Of a DNA stretch of 5,797 nt, positions 1 through 5,797 are shown one piece after another. The notes under the pieces were generated by a model. The model had not been told where the DNA came from, ran no database searches, and was given only the letters and a program-made list of their open reading frames with translations. Where the stretch lies: NCBI GenBank assembly GCA_947177645.1, contig CAMWVJ010000091.1:1-5797 (forward strand). Direction: 5' to 3'. This stretch comes from an uncultured Desulfovibrio sp. (GTDB taxonomy: Bacteria; Desulfobacterota; Desulfovibrionia; Desulfovibrionales; Desulfovibrionaceae). The position numbers were made by a program, and so were the translations under genes. Each line of letters begins with the position of its first letter. The first letter of the stretch is position 1.

Positions 1-297
1 GCTGTGGCCCCGGAGGACCCCGGAGCTTTCCATCTGCATACCAACGAAGGAGGCATCCTCGAACAATACGCCCGCGAGATGTGTGCCGAGGTGTGGGACG
101 ACGAAAAAATGGCCTGGGTCAACCCCTCGGGCAAGCCCAACCACTTTTGGGACTGCGAGACGATGGTGGACGCGCTGGCCTACATCCTCAACGTGCGCCA
201 CATGGCCAGGCCGGAGGAGGCCCGGGCTCCGCGCCCGCGGAGGGAAGTTCAGCGCCCGCTCTCCATTTCCGACAGGCTTGCAAATTTCAGGAGATAA
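1..297 (+). CDS. Phage terminase large subunit (GpA-like), C-terminal fragment
   Basis: This is the last 98 codons of a reading frame that is open at the left edge and ends at TAA 295-297. The GTG at position 4 is simply an internal valine. The residues resemble the C-terminal end of the nuclease half of lambda gpA-type terminases. The most telling part is the stretch NHFWDCETMVDALAYIL, because family members typically end with an 'NH.WDCE...A' block followed by a short, basic, poorly conserved tail. Here that tail is rich in Arg and Pro (PRPRREVQRP). The large subunit is the motor and nuclease that cuts concatemeric phage DNA and pumps it through the portal into the prohead. Its place upstream of gpW-like and portal genes matches lambda gene A. 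The ATPase domain and start lie outside the window. Confidence 0.88.
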   Translation, partial: AVAPEDPGAFHLHTNEGGILEQYAREMCAEVWDDEKMAWVNPSGKPNHFWDCETMVDALAYILNVRHMARPEEARAPRPRREVQRPLSISDRLANFRR

Positions 298-298
298 G

Positions 299-535
299 AT
301 GTCCCAGAACGCTGAAAGAGGACGCAAGCTCAACTGGCGCCAAGCCTGCGAGGTCATCGGGTGCAGCAAGCGGCAGTTCTACCGCCTGATTCATAAGGGG
401 GTACTGCCAGCGTACCAACTTCCAGGCAGCAAGAGGGGTCTTTGGGTTTGGGAACACGATTGTAAGGACATCTGTTGCCCTGTTTCCAGTCATGAGGAGA
501 AGCAGGTTGGAAAGCAGGATTTTCCTGCCCCATGA
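299..535 (+). CDS. Small helix-turn-helix DNA-binding protein (excisionase/MerR-like fold)
   Basis: This encodes a 78-aa protein. The ATG at 299 is chosen because AGGAGA (289-294) sits 4 nt upstream and the gene begins 1 nt after the terminase stop, so translation is probably coupled. Residues 11-41 look like the winged helix-turn-helix common to excisionase and MerR-type small proteins. They comprise a first helix (WRQACEVIGC), a recognition helix (SKRQFYRLIHKG) and then 'LPAYQLPGSKRGLWVW', which fits the strand-turn-strand wing. The last 20 or so residues are polar, look disordered, and include C56, C59 and C60. The protein should bind DNA, but its target is unknown. The phased repeats just downstream are a candidate. 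Lambda has no gene at this position; a small-terminase-like role in DNA recognition or a regulatory role are both possible. GC content falls through its 3' half. Confidence 0.7.
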   Translation: MSQNAERGRKLNWRQACEVIGCSKRQFYRLIHKGVLPAYQLPGSKRGLWVWEHDCKDICCPVSSHEEKQVGKQDFPAP

Positions 536-544
536 AAATTTTTT
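514..544 (+). terminator. Weak hairpin followed by T-run at end of the HTH gene
   Basis: A perfect 6-bp inverted repeat, GCAGGA (514-519) and TCCTGC (523-528) with a 3-nt TTT loop, overlaps the last codons of the helix-turn-helix gene. Six T residues follow at 539-544. The stem is short and the T-run starts 10 nt after it rather than immediately, so this is at best an attenuating or partial terminator. It may be chance. Confidence 0.2.
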
Positions 545-580
545 GTGCCTATAGGTGCAATAAGGTGCAATAAGGTGCAC
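545..580. repeat. 10-bp-phased direct repeats with GTGC core
   Basis: The sequence AGGTGCA occurs at 553, 563 and 573, exactly 10 bp apart. Two full units of GTGCAATAAG start at 555 and 565. Flanking degenerate units start at 545 (GTGCCTATAG) and 575 (GTGCACTTGT), giving four GTGC cores in exact 10-bp phase, one per DNA helical turn. This lies in the only intergenic gap of the window, directly after a gene for a small helix-turn-helix protein. An array of same-face protein binding sites is a reasonable inference, but no binding protein is proven. Confidence 0.6.
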
Positions 581-581
581 T

Positions 582-598
582 TGTTCCCGCTGTTCCCG
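582..598. repeat. Two copies of TGTTCCCG spaced 9 bp
   Basis: TGTTCCCG is present at 582-589 and 591-598, immediately after the phased GTGC repeats. With only two 8-bp copies this could be chance, but its adjacency to the other array makes it worth recording as part of one compound repeat region. Confidence 0.35.
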
Positions 599-620
599 GA
601 CATCCCAAACTAGACGTGCT

Positions 621-857
621 ATGAGCGGGGTCATGTCCATCTGGTCCCGCGACGAACTCCTTTCCCTGCTCGCCGATTGGAAGGCCGCCTACAAGGCGGC
701 CTCCACCGGGAAGAGCTATTCCATCGGCTCGCGCACCCTCACGCGCTACGACCTCTCGGAAATTCGCGGGCAAATCGCCTACCTCGAAAAAGAGCTGGCC
801 GCCATCGACGGGCGTCGTGGGCCTGTGTTCGTGCAGGCCCGTCTCAGGAGGCCGTGA
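621..857 (+). CDS. gpW-like head-tail joining protein
   Basis: This is a small protein of 78 aa, or 74 aa if translation starts at the second ATG (633). It has an amphipathic helix (RDELLSLLADWKAAYKAAS), a turn with 'TGKSYSIGSRTLTR', and a second helix (YDLSEIRGQIAYLEKELAAI). This helix-hairpin-helix layout is that of lambda gpW and related short phage proteins. The tail motif RRGP is shared with lambda gpW as I recall it. gpW-type proteins bind the portal after DNA packaging and form the platform for tail attachment. The location, between terminase and portal with 2 nt to the portal start, is exactly that of lambda W. Neither start has a clear SD. MSIW from 633 resembles the usual start of such proteins, so 633 is a serious alternative. 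Confidence 0.72.
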   Translation: MSGVMSIWSRDELLSLLADWKAAYKAASTGKSYSIGSRTLTRYDLSEIRGQIAYLEKELAAIDGRRGPVFVQARLRRP

Positions 858-859
858 GC

Positions 860-2452
860 ATGTCTGCCCTCGTGGACCAGTACGGCGCCCCGGTGCAGAC
901 CGGCCGCTACACGCCAGCGCCCTCGCGCGACGCCGGGGCTTGGCGCGGCCAGATGGCAAGCTGGCACCCTCACCGCCTGGGCACGCTTGAAGCCCAGGTG
1001 CATGAGCGCGTTACCGCGCAACGCCGTGCCGCAGATTTGACAGCCAATGACTGGGTGGCAAAGTCCGGCATCCGCACCATAGCGGACAACGCCATCGGCA
1101 CGGGGCTCACGCCCAAGGCCTCCATTCCGCACGAGCTTTTGGGCCTTAGCCGTGAGGATGCCGCGCGGCTCGGCCAAAAAATGGAGTGGGCTTTCTCTAT
1201 CTGGTCGCAGGAGTCGCACGCCCGCGGCCTCGCCCATTTTGAGGACCTGCAATATCTCGGCATCCACTCCGTGTTGCGCCTCGGTGAGATGCTGCACCTG
1301 CCCGTGATGCTCCTGGACAATAGTCGGGGCGAGCGCGCCTTCTCCCTTGCCATTCAGGATATTCACCCGGCGCGCCTTTGCACCCCGGCGGATAAAAAGC
1401 TGGATCTCAGCATCAGGGATGGTATCGAGTTCGCCCCTTACGGCAAGCCCATTGCCTACTGGATAGCCTGCCCGGAGCCGTCTCTGGTCCCAATGGAGCA
1501 GGGTGCGCTGTTCTCGGACTCTTTCGTGCGGCGTCCGGCCTATCTCGGGCATCGGTGCAATGTCTTCCACCTGTTCCGCTACGAGGAAGAGGAACAGGTG
1601 CGCGGCATTTCTTCGCTCGACACGGGCATGGGCCTCATCCGCAACCTCAAGGATGCCTTGGACTCCGAGCTGTTTGCCCAAGTAATTGCGGCGAGTTTTC
1701 CGCTGTTCATCGGCCTGGAGGACGGCACGGCCAACCTCCCGGCGGAAGTGCGTGAGCAGTATGGGTACAGCACTCCTGAGGGGCCGAATGAACGCACCAT
1801 GGACGTGAATCCCGGCACGGTGATTTTCGGCCAGCCCAACGAAAAGCCCTACATCTTGGAAAACAAGCGGCCGTCCTCCAACTTCGTGCCTTTCGTCAAT
1901 ACGGTGCTCCGCGCAGCGGCTGCCATGCTTGGCATCCCTTACGAGTCCCTTACCAAGGACTACAGCTCCACCAATTATTCGTCCATGCGTGCCGCGCTTA
2001 ATGAAGCCTGGAAGCTCTACCTGTTTTATCGCCGTTGGTTCTCGCGCCTCTATTGCCAGCCCATTTGGGAGATGGTGGTGGAGGAAGCCTACCTGCGCAA
2101 CTTCCTCGGCCTCGCGGATGATCTGGACTCCGCCGGGGCCACAATGGGCTTTTACGAGGGTCGCCGGTACTGGTGCTCGGCCGAATGGATAGGGCCAGCC
2201 AAGGGCTTTATCGACCCGGTGAAAGAAATCGAGGCGACCATCCTGGCATTGCAGGCGCGCCTGATGACATACGCGGATGCCTGGGCCGAGCGTGGCGGCG
2301 ATTTTGCCGATGCCCTCCCGCAGATGCAGGAGGAGCAGAAAATGCTCAATAGCCTGCAACCGCTCCAGCTCTCTGGCGGTCAAAAGAATTCCGGCTCCGA
2401 GCGCAATGCAGACACCGCTTCTGGCGAGGGGGAGGACGGCGAAAATGAGTAA
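860..2452 (+). CDS. Phage portal protein, lambda gpB family
   Basis: This encodes 530 aa, very near lambda gpB. The ATG at 860 is preferred over the in-frame GTG at 854 because AGGAG (846-850) lies 9 nt upstream; the frame extends further 5' but that part overlaps the gpW-like gene and is a shadow. Family features include an N-terminal 'GQMASWHPHR' (30-39) and 'ADLTANDWVAKSGIRTIADN' (58-77), with the usual run of small residues after it. 'RYEEEEQVRGISSLD' (240-254) and the long helix that follows match the stem region. 'AAAMLGIPYESLTKDYSS' (353-370) with 'NYSSMRAALNEAW' (372-384) is the most typical block. The tail is low-complexity and acidic (SGEGEDGENE). The portal forms the dodecameric ring at one capsid vertex through which DNA enters and leaves. 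Its 3' end overlaps the protease gene by 8 nt. Confidence 0.95.
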   Translation: MSALVDQYGAPVQTGRYTPAPSRDAGAWRGQMASWHPHRLGTLEAQVHERVTAQRRAADLTANDWVAKSGIRTIADNAIGTGLTPKASIPHELLGLSREDAARLGQKMEWAFSIWSQESHARGLAHFEDLQYLGIHSVLRLGEMLHLPVMLLDNSRGERAFSLAIQDIHPARLCTPADKKLDLSIRDGIEFAPYGKPIAYWIACPEPSLVPMEQGALFSDSFVRRPAYLGHRCNVFHLFRYEEEEQVRGISSLDTGMGLIRNLKDALDSELFAQVIAASFPLFIGLEDGTANLPAEVREQYGYSTPEGPNERTMDVNPGTVIFGQPNEKPYILENKRPSSNFVPFVNTVLRAAAAMLGIPYESLTKDYSSTNYSSMRAALNEAWKLYLFYRRWFSRLYCQPIWEMVVEEAYLRNFLGLADDLDSAGATMGFYEGRRYWCSAEWIGPAKGFIDPVKEIEATILALQARLMTYADAWAERGGDFADALPQMQEEQKMLNSLQPLQLSGGQKNSGSERNADTASGEGEDGENE

Positions 2453-3737
2453 TGCCGTGGAAATTTCCGCCTCGCGTGAAGCCTGGGCGATTGCCCAGGA
2501 ATATGCCTCCACGCTTTTTACGGCCCTCCAAAAAGAGCGGGCTCAACGTGAGACGCCGGAAGCGCTCTCGCAGACCGCCCCGGAGGAAGGTGCGCGCCCT
2601 GTCAGCGAGCGCCTTTTACGTGTGGTGGACGGCGTGGCCGTTATCTCCATCGGCGCGCCGCTCGACACCACAAGCCTGGTCGGTTGGTTTTCCGGCGACA
2701 TTCTGGTGCTCGGCCATGATGCCATCCGCGAAGCCGTCAACGCCGCCCTGGCGGATACCGGCGTCCGCTCCATCCTGCTGTCCATAGATTCGCCCGGCGG
2801 CGTAGTTCAAGGCACCAAGGAACTTGCCGACTTCCTCGCTGACGCTGCGAGCCAAAAGCCCATTGCCGCCTACGCCAATGGGCTGTGCGCCAGCGCCGCC
2901 TTCTGGCTGGCCTCGGCGTGCGGCCGCATCTTCGCGCCGGCTACTGCGCTCGTGGGTTCCATCGGCGTCATCATGTGCGTCAGCGACTGGTCGGACTTTT
3001 ACGCCAAAATGGGCGTCAAACTCGAATACATCACCAGCGGCCGCTACAAGGCCGCGGGCCATGAAGCGAAGCCCCTGTCGGACGAAGACCGCGCGTATTT
3101 CCAGGCGCAGCTCGACATCCTGCATGGCATCTTCAAACAGGATGTCCGGGGACGCCTGGCTCTCGATGCCCCGGAATCAGACTGGGCCGAAGCCCAGCTC
3201 CTTGTAGCCTCCCAGGCGCAGCCGCTTGGCCTTGTCAGCCGGATAGTCCGCGACGAGGAGGAGGCAATCAACCTTTTAGCGGAGGAGATGGGCATGTCCC
3301 AGATCACGATGGAACTCCTTGCCAAGGAGGCCCCGGAGCTGCTGGCCGAGATTCAGGTCAGCGCCCGCGCCGAGGGCAAGGCCGAGGCCGAGGCGCAAGC
3401 CGCCAAGGCTGCCGAAGATGCCAGGGCGCAGGTCATGGGCCTCCTGCGCGCCGTGGCCGGCGAGGAAGTGACGGCCAAGGTGGAGCAGCTTGCCAGTGTG
3501 GGTGTCACGCCCGAGCAGTTGGCCGCGCTCGCCCCCTGGCTGGAAAAGCCCGCCAAGCCGGACGCCACGCCGCAGGATGACAAGGATGCCGAGGCCCGGA
3601 ACAAGGCCCTTGAGGCCATCACGGCCGCCCACGGTGCGCCGCTCCCCGGCGGCGAAGCCCCCAAGAACCGCAAAAATGCCCTGGTTGCGGATGCCGAGCG
3701 CCGCGCGGCCGCCGCCCGGGAACAACGGAAGGCATAA
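2445..3737 (+). CDS. S49-family head maturation protease (gpC-like) with fused scaffold domain
   Basis: This encodes 430 aa, close to lambda gpC (439). ATG 2445 is chosen because GGAGG (2431-2435) lies 9 nt upstream and the start overlaps the portal stop. Residues 60-275 carry the SppA/ClpP-like fold: 'ILLSIDSPGGVV' (110-121) forms the oxyanion region, 'CASAAFW' (148-154) holds the expected nucleophile Ser150, and 'VGSIGV' (170-175) follows. Lys202 in 'SGRYKAAG' is the expected general base of the Ser-Lys dyad. Residues 284-430 are a different kind of sequence: highly charged, Ala/Glu-rich, likely coiled coil around 305-330, with a basic tail. This is the scaffold region. The enzyme is packaged in the prohead, where it processes head proteins and removes scaffold so the shell can mature. 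The catalytic assignment is by motif alignment from memory. Confidence 0.93.
   Translation: MSNAVEISASREAWAIAQEYASTLFTALQKERAQRETPEALSQTAPEEGARPVSERLLRVVDGVAVISIGAPLDTTSLVGWFSGDILVLGHDAIREAVNAALADTGVRSILLSIDSPGGVVQGTKELADFLADAASQKPIAAYANGLCASAAFWLASACGRIFAPATALVGSIGVIMCVSDWSDFYAKMGVKLEYITSGRYKAAGHEAKPLSDEDRAYFQAQLDILHGIFKQDVRGRLALDAPESDWAEAQLLVASQAQPLGLVSRIVRDEEEAINLLAEEMGMSQITMELLAKEAPELLAEIQVSARAEGKAEAEAQAAKAAEDARAQVMGLLRAVAGEEVTAKVEQLASVGVTPEQLAALAPWLEKPAKPDATPQDDKDAEARNKALEAITAAHGAPLPGGEAPKNRKNALVADAERRAAAAREQRKA
3281..3287 (+). promoter_or_regulatory. Internal ribosome binding site for nested scaffold gene
   Basis: GGAGGAG is a near-perfect SD and lies 6 nt before the in-frame ATG at 3294, inside the protease gene. 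The ATG at 3288 abuts the SD and is too close to be used efficiently. The site falls exactly at the junction between the protease and scaffold parts, where lambda starts Nu3. A caveat is that GAG-rich coding sequence can make such motifs by chance. Confidence 0.65.
3294..3737 (+). CDS. Nested head scaffolding protein (Nu3-like), same frame as protease C-terminus
   Basis: A predicted 147-aa product starts at Met284 of the protease and shares its frame and stop. In lambda the scaffold Nu3 (about 132 aa) is made the same way from an internal start in gene C. The product begins MSQITMELLAKEAPELL, then has a strongly helical, Ala/Glu/Lys-rich stretch (protease numbering 305-330), a second helical part (AVAGEEVTAKVEQLASVGVT), a Pro/Asp-rich linker around 362-380 and a basic C-terminus (ERRAAAAREQRKA). 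Scaffolds typically use a basic C-terminal helix to bind the capsid protein. An excess of free scaffold over protease-scaffold fusion would set shell geometry and recruit the protease. Support is the strong internal SD plus the family precedent; expression is not proven. Confidence 0.65.
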   Translation: MSQITMELLAKEAPELLAEIQVSARAEGKAEAEAQAAKAAEDARAQVMGLLRAVAGEEVTAKVEQLASVGVTPEQLAALAPWLEKPAKPDATPQDDKDAEARNKALEAITAAHGAPLPGGEAPKNRKNALVADAERRAAAAREQRKA

Positions 3738-3738
3738 C

Positions 3739-4167
3739 ATGGCAGCCCTGAAACCTTCCTCTGCCGACGCGCCCCGCTCGCTCTCCCACATCCTCCTCGT
3801 GGAACTGGACAACCGCTGGTGCCGCGAAGCTGGCACACTGGCGCCCTGCGAGGACGCGGTGCCGATGGGCGCTGTGCTCGCCCGCAATGCGGCCGGCGAA
3901 TATGTGCCGTACATGACCAAGCTCTCGGATGCCGTTGCGGCAGCCGAGGGCGTGGAAGCCAAGCCCGCCGTGTATGCCGACAAGGCCGTGGCCGTCAGCA
4001 TCTCCACGCTGCTTGACCCGGCCGAGGAGGCGCAGCCCTGCGTGGTGGTCTGCCGTGGCGTATGTGTGGCAGCGGCCAACCTGTATTTCGGGGCCGACGT
4101 GACGGATGCCCAGAAACAAACCGCCCTGGGCCAGCTCAAGACCCTCGGCATCATCCCCAAGGAGTAG
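3739..4167 (+). CDS. Head decoration protein (gpD-like)
   Basis: This encodes 142 aa, somewhat longer than lambda gpD (110). ATG 3739 has GGAAGG (3727-3732) 6 nt upstream and begins 1 nt after the protease stop. The layout suits the family: a short flexible N-terminus, 'EAGTLAPCEDAVPMGAVLAR' (30-49) as the conserved entry into the beta fold, 'AVYADKAVAV' (78-87), a hydrophobic strand run with a CVVVCRGVCV core (101-110), and the C-terminal 'QLKTLGIIPKE' typical of decoration proteins. Such proteins trimerise on the outside of the expanded shell at threefold sites and stabilise it against internal DNA pressure. Position between protease/scaffold and capsid genes is that of lambda D. The five cysteines are unusual. 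Confidence 0.85.
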   Translation: MAALKPSSADAPRSLSHILLVELDNRWCREAGTLAPCEDAVPMGAVLARNAAGEYVPYMTKLSDAVAAAEGVEAKPAVYADKAVAVSISTLLDPAEEAQPCVVVCRGVCVAAANLYFGADVTDAQKQTALGQLKTLGIIPKE

Positions 4168-4171
4168 CCCC

Positions 4172-5200
4172 ATGTCGCAGATGCTCACCACGCCGGATCT
4201 CTATACCCCCGTCGAGCTCACGGAAGCGGTCAACAAACTGCCGCTCATGCCCATGCGGCTGTATCCCCTGTTCACACAGCGCCGCGTGCGCACCACCAAT
4301 ATCGCCCTGGACATCCGGCACGGGCGCCTTGTCCTGGTCAGCAACCAGGACCGCCGGGAGCCTCCGCAGGAAATGCAGGGCCGGGGGAGCACCCGCAACA
4401 CCCGCGTCCTCCAGGCCGCGCACCTGCCCCTCGCCGATACCGTACTCCCGGACGACATCCAGGACGTGCGCGGTTTTGGCACCACCGAGCCCATGACGAT
4501 GGAAAGCCTCATCAACGAAAAGATGCAGGACCTGAAGAACTCCATCACCATGACGGCCGAATTTCACCGGCTCGGGGCGATCCAGGGCATCATCTACGAC
4601 GCCGACGGCAAAACCATCCTTCACGACCTCTTTGACGTTTTCGGCGTGAAGCAGAAAAAGCTCGACCTCGTGTTCCCGAGCAACCAGACCAAGTTCAACC
4701 CCATCCAGAAGGTCATCCTGGACGCCAAGCGTCACGCCGAGGAAAAGCTCGGCGGCACTCCGGCGACGCGTTTCGAGGCCATCGTGGGCAGCGAATTTTA
4801 CGACATGCTCACGTCCCATGAGCTCGTACGCAAAGCCTACGACTTGTGGGCGGCCAATCTCGCCAATTTCGGCGACACTGACTACCGCAAGCGCGGATTC
4901 ACCTACTGCGGCGTGACCTTCATCGAGGCGTCCGAAGTGGTGGCCGGCCGCCAGATGGTGAAGCCCCGTGAGGCCCATTTCTATCCCGTGGGTCTCAACG
5001 TGTTCGAGCAGTACAGCGCTCCGGCCAACTGGGCCGAAACGGCCAACACCTATGGTCTCGAGTTCTACGCCCGCATGGACCCCAAACCCCGTGGCCGCGG
5101 CTATGACCTCGAGGTGCAGTCCAACCCCCTGACCATCTGCACCTACCCCGAAGCGCTGGTTACGTTGACCGCCAGCTACGGCGGAGTGGTGGAGAAGTAG
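4172..5200 (+). CDS. Major capsid protein, gpE family
   Basis: This encodes 342 aa, almost the same as lambda gpE (341). ATG 4172 is preceded by AAGGAG (4159-4164) with a 7-nt spacer; that SD lies in the last codons of the decoration gene. The frame extends 5' to 4106 but that part overlaps the decoration gene without its own signal. The N-terminus 'MLTTPDLYTPVELTEAVNKL' (4-23) is family-like. 'LPLADTVLPDDIQDVRGFGT' (85-104) corresponds to the E-loop/spine region. 'AIQGIIYDADGKTILHDLF' (136-154) is a hallmark block, and near the end come 'NWAETANTYGLEFYARMDPK' (286-305) and 'LEVQSNPLTICTYPEALV' (313-330). It adopts the HK97-type fold and builds the icosahedral shell. It is the most abundant virion protein expected from this operon. 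Confidence 0.93.
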   Translation: MSQMLTTPDLYTPVELTEAVNKLPLMPMRLYPLFTQRRVRTTNIALDIRHGRLVLVSNQDRREPPQEMQGRGSTRNTRVLQAAHLPLADTVLPDDIQDVRGFGTTEPMTMESLINEKMQDLKNSITMTAEFHRLGAIQGIIYDADGKTILHDLFDVFGVKQKKLDLVFPSNQTKFNPIQKVILDAKRHAEEKLGGTPATRFEAIVGSEFYDMLTSHELVRKAYDLWAANLANFGDTDYRKRGFTYCGVTFIEASEVVAGRQMVKPREAHFYPVGLNVFEQYSAPANWAETANTYGLEFYARMDPKPRGRGYDLEVQSNPLTICTYPEALVTLTASYGGVVEK

Positions 5201-5201
5201 C

Positions 5202-5797
5202 ATGGCCGACTTTGCGACCGCCTATGCGCCGCTCGCGCAGTACGAGGGCGGCTACAGCAACAATGCCGCCGACCGGGGCGGGGAGACCTACGCGGGCATT
5301 GCCCGCAACTTCTTCCCGTCCTGGGCCGGGTGGCCCATTGTGGATAAGTGGAAAAAGGCCGTGGGCACGAAGCCCTCAAAGCTCAACAAGGTCCTCTCCA
5401 CTGACCCCGAGCTCCGCCCGCTGGTGGAGGGCTGGTACAAAGCTGAATGGTGGGACCGGCTCGGCCTCGGCACGCTTCCGCAGGCGCTCGCAAATGAAAT
5501 CTTCGAGCAGGCCGTCAACCTGGGAAAGGCCGGGGCAGGCAGGAAGGTGCAGACCGTCTGCAATGCCTTCAATTACAAGGGCGGCTCCCCGCTGTTCCCG
5601 GATTTGAAGGTGGACGGGGCCATCGGCCCCAAGACGCTCGCGGCCCTGCGCACCATTCTCGAGAGTAGGGCCGATGAAGCGGCCCTCGTGCACGCGCTGA
5701 ACGCCATGCAGGGAGCGCACTACCTGGAACTGGCCGCCAAGAAGGCCAGCCAGCGCGTGTTCACCACGGGCTGGATGAAGCGCACGCACTGCGAGTG
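5202..5797 (+). CDS. GH108 N-acetylmuramidase (endolysin or virion lysozyme), 3' end cut off
   Basis: ATG 5202 follows the capsid stop by 1 nt, with GGAGAAG (5191-5197) upstream. 198 codons are visible before the right edge; the final two bases, TG, could begin a TGA stop or another codon. Residues 13-33 hold the GH108 signature 'YEGGYSNNAADRGGETYAGI', with Glu15 as the expected catalytic acid. 'EWWDRLGLGTLPQALANEIF' (82-101) and 'AVNLGKAGAGRKVQ' (104-117) continue the fold. The C-terminal part, 'NAFNYKGGS..LFPDLKVDGAIGPKTLAAL', is the peptidoglycan-binding domain usually paired with GH108. It would hydrolyse the MurNAc-GlcNAc glycan of peptidoglycan. There is no signal peptide or membrane segment, so it would need a holin to reach the wall, and none is visible here. 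Length and the 'TTGWMKR' block suggest the true end is near the edge. Confidence 0.88.
   Translation, partial: MADFATAYAPLAQYEGGYSNNAADRGGETYAGIARNFFPSWAGWPIVDKWKKAVGTKPSKLNKVLSTDPELRPLVEGWYKAEWWDRLGLGTLPQALANEIFEQAVNLGKAGAGRKVQTVCNAFNYKGGSPLFPDLKVDGAIGPKTLAALRTILESRADEAALVHALNAMQGAHYLELAAKKASQRVFTTGWMKRTHCE

Noticed and set aside
543..571. Possible sigma-70-like promoter (TTGTGC at 543-548, TGCAAT at 566-571, 17-bp spacing)
   Set aside because: Only about 3 of 6 and 4 of 6 consensus matches, and the second element is made by the repeat itself. The spacing is suitable but the evidence is too weak to call a promoter.
545..580. CRISPR-like interpretation of the short repeats
   Set aside because: Repeat units are 10 bp and contiguous without spacers, unlike CRISPR repeats of 23 bp or more separated by unique spacers.
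779..2512. 577-codon open frame on the minus strand across the portal gene
   Set aside because: It is antisense to a convincing portal gene, has no recognisable domain and no SD, and long antisense frames are expected in GC-rich coding DNA with G/C-biased third positions.
3276..4160. 294-codon minus-strand frame across the scaffold and decoration genes
   Set aside because: The composition is low complexity (Gly/Leu and Ala/Ser runs) and it lies antisense to two supported genes; judged a shadow.
4151..5203. 350-codon open frame on the minus strand across the major capsid gene
   Set aside because: It mirrors the capsid gene almost exactly, its translation is rich in His/Val/Gly typical of antisense shadows, and no family is recognisable.
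5202..5797. Muramidase as a toxin or anti-phage effector
   Set aside because: Tight 1-nt spacing to the capsid gene, a standard GH108 plus peptidoglycan-binding layout and no immunity gene in view make a phage lysis or entry role far more likely.

Overview
The window is an ordinary-looking but compact head-assembly module of a lambda-like tailed phage, almost certainly a prophage segment. All supported genes lie on the + strand. The order is terminase large subunit (A-like, 3' end only), small helix-turn-helix protein, gpW-like head-tail joining protein, lambda-type portal (B-like), S49 head protease with a nested scaffold (C/Nu3-like), head decoration protein (D-like), major capsid protein E, and a GH108 muramidase that runs off the right edge. 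Apart from the extra helix-turn-helix gene and the muramidase, this is the A-W-B-C-Nu3-D-E order of phage lambda. Several product lengths are also close to lambda's: portal 530 aa against about 533, protease 430 against 439, capsid 342 against 341.

The coding regions are GC-rich with strong G/C third-position preference and use Shine-Dalgarno (SD) sites of the GGAG type, so the host is a high-GC bacterium. The protein style and the GH108 endolysin suggest a Gram-negative host, possibly a Desulfovibrio-type deltaproteobacterium. That is an impression from family knowledge, not something the sequence proves.

Layout: 1-297 terminase C-terminus; 299-535 helix-turn-helix gene; 536-620 the only real intergenic gap, AT-richer and holding 10-bp-phased direct repeats; 621-5797 an unbroken, tightly packed gene string (gaps of 1-4 nt or an 8-nt overlap) that reads as one transcription unit.

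How the genes work together: the scaffold, made from an internal start in the protease gene, would guide capsid protein assembly around the portal. The S49 protease would then clear the scaffold. The terminase packages DNA through the portal, the D-like protein stabilises the expanded shell, and the gpW-like protein closes the portal before tail joining. The muramidase would lyse the host or act on peptidoglycan.

I found no radically new system. The points most worth a second look are the nested scaffold start, the phased repeats next to the helix-turn-helix gene, and the lysis-type enzyme directly behind the capsid gene.
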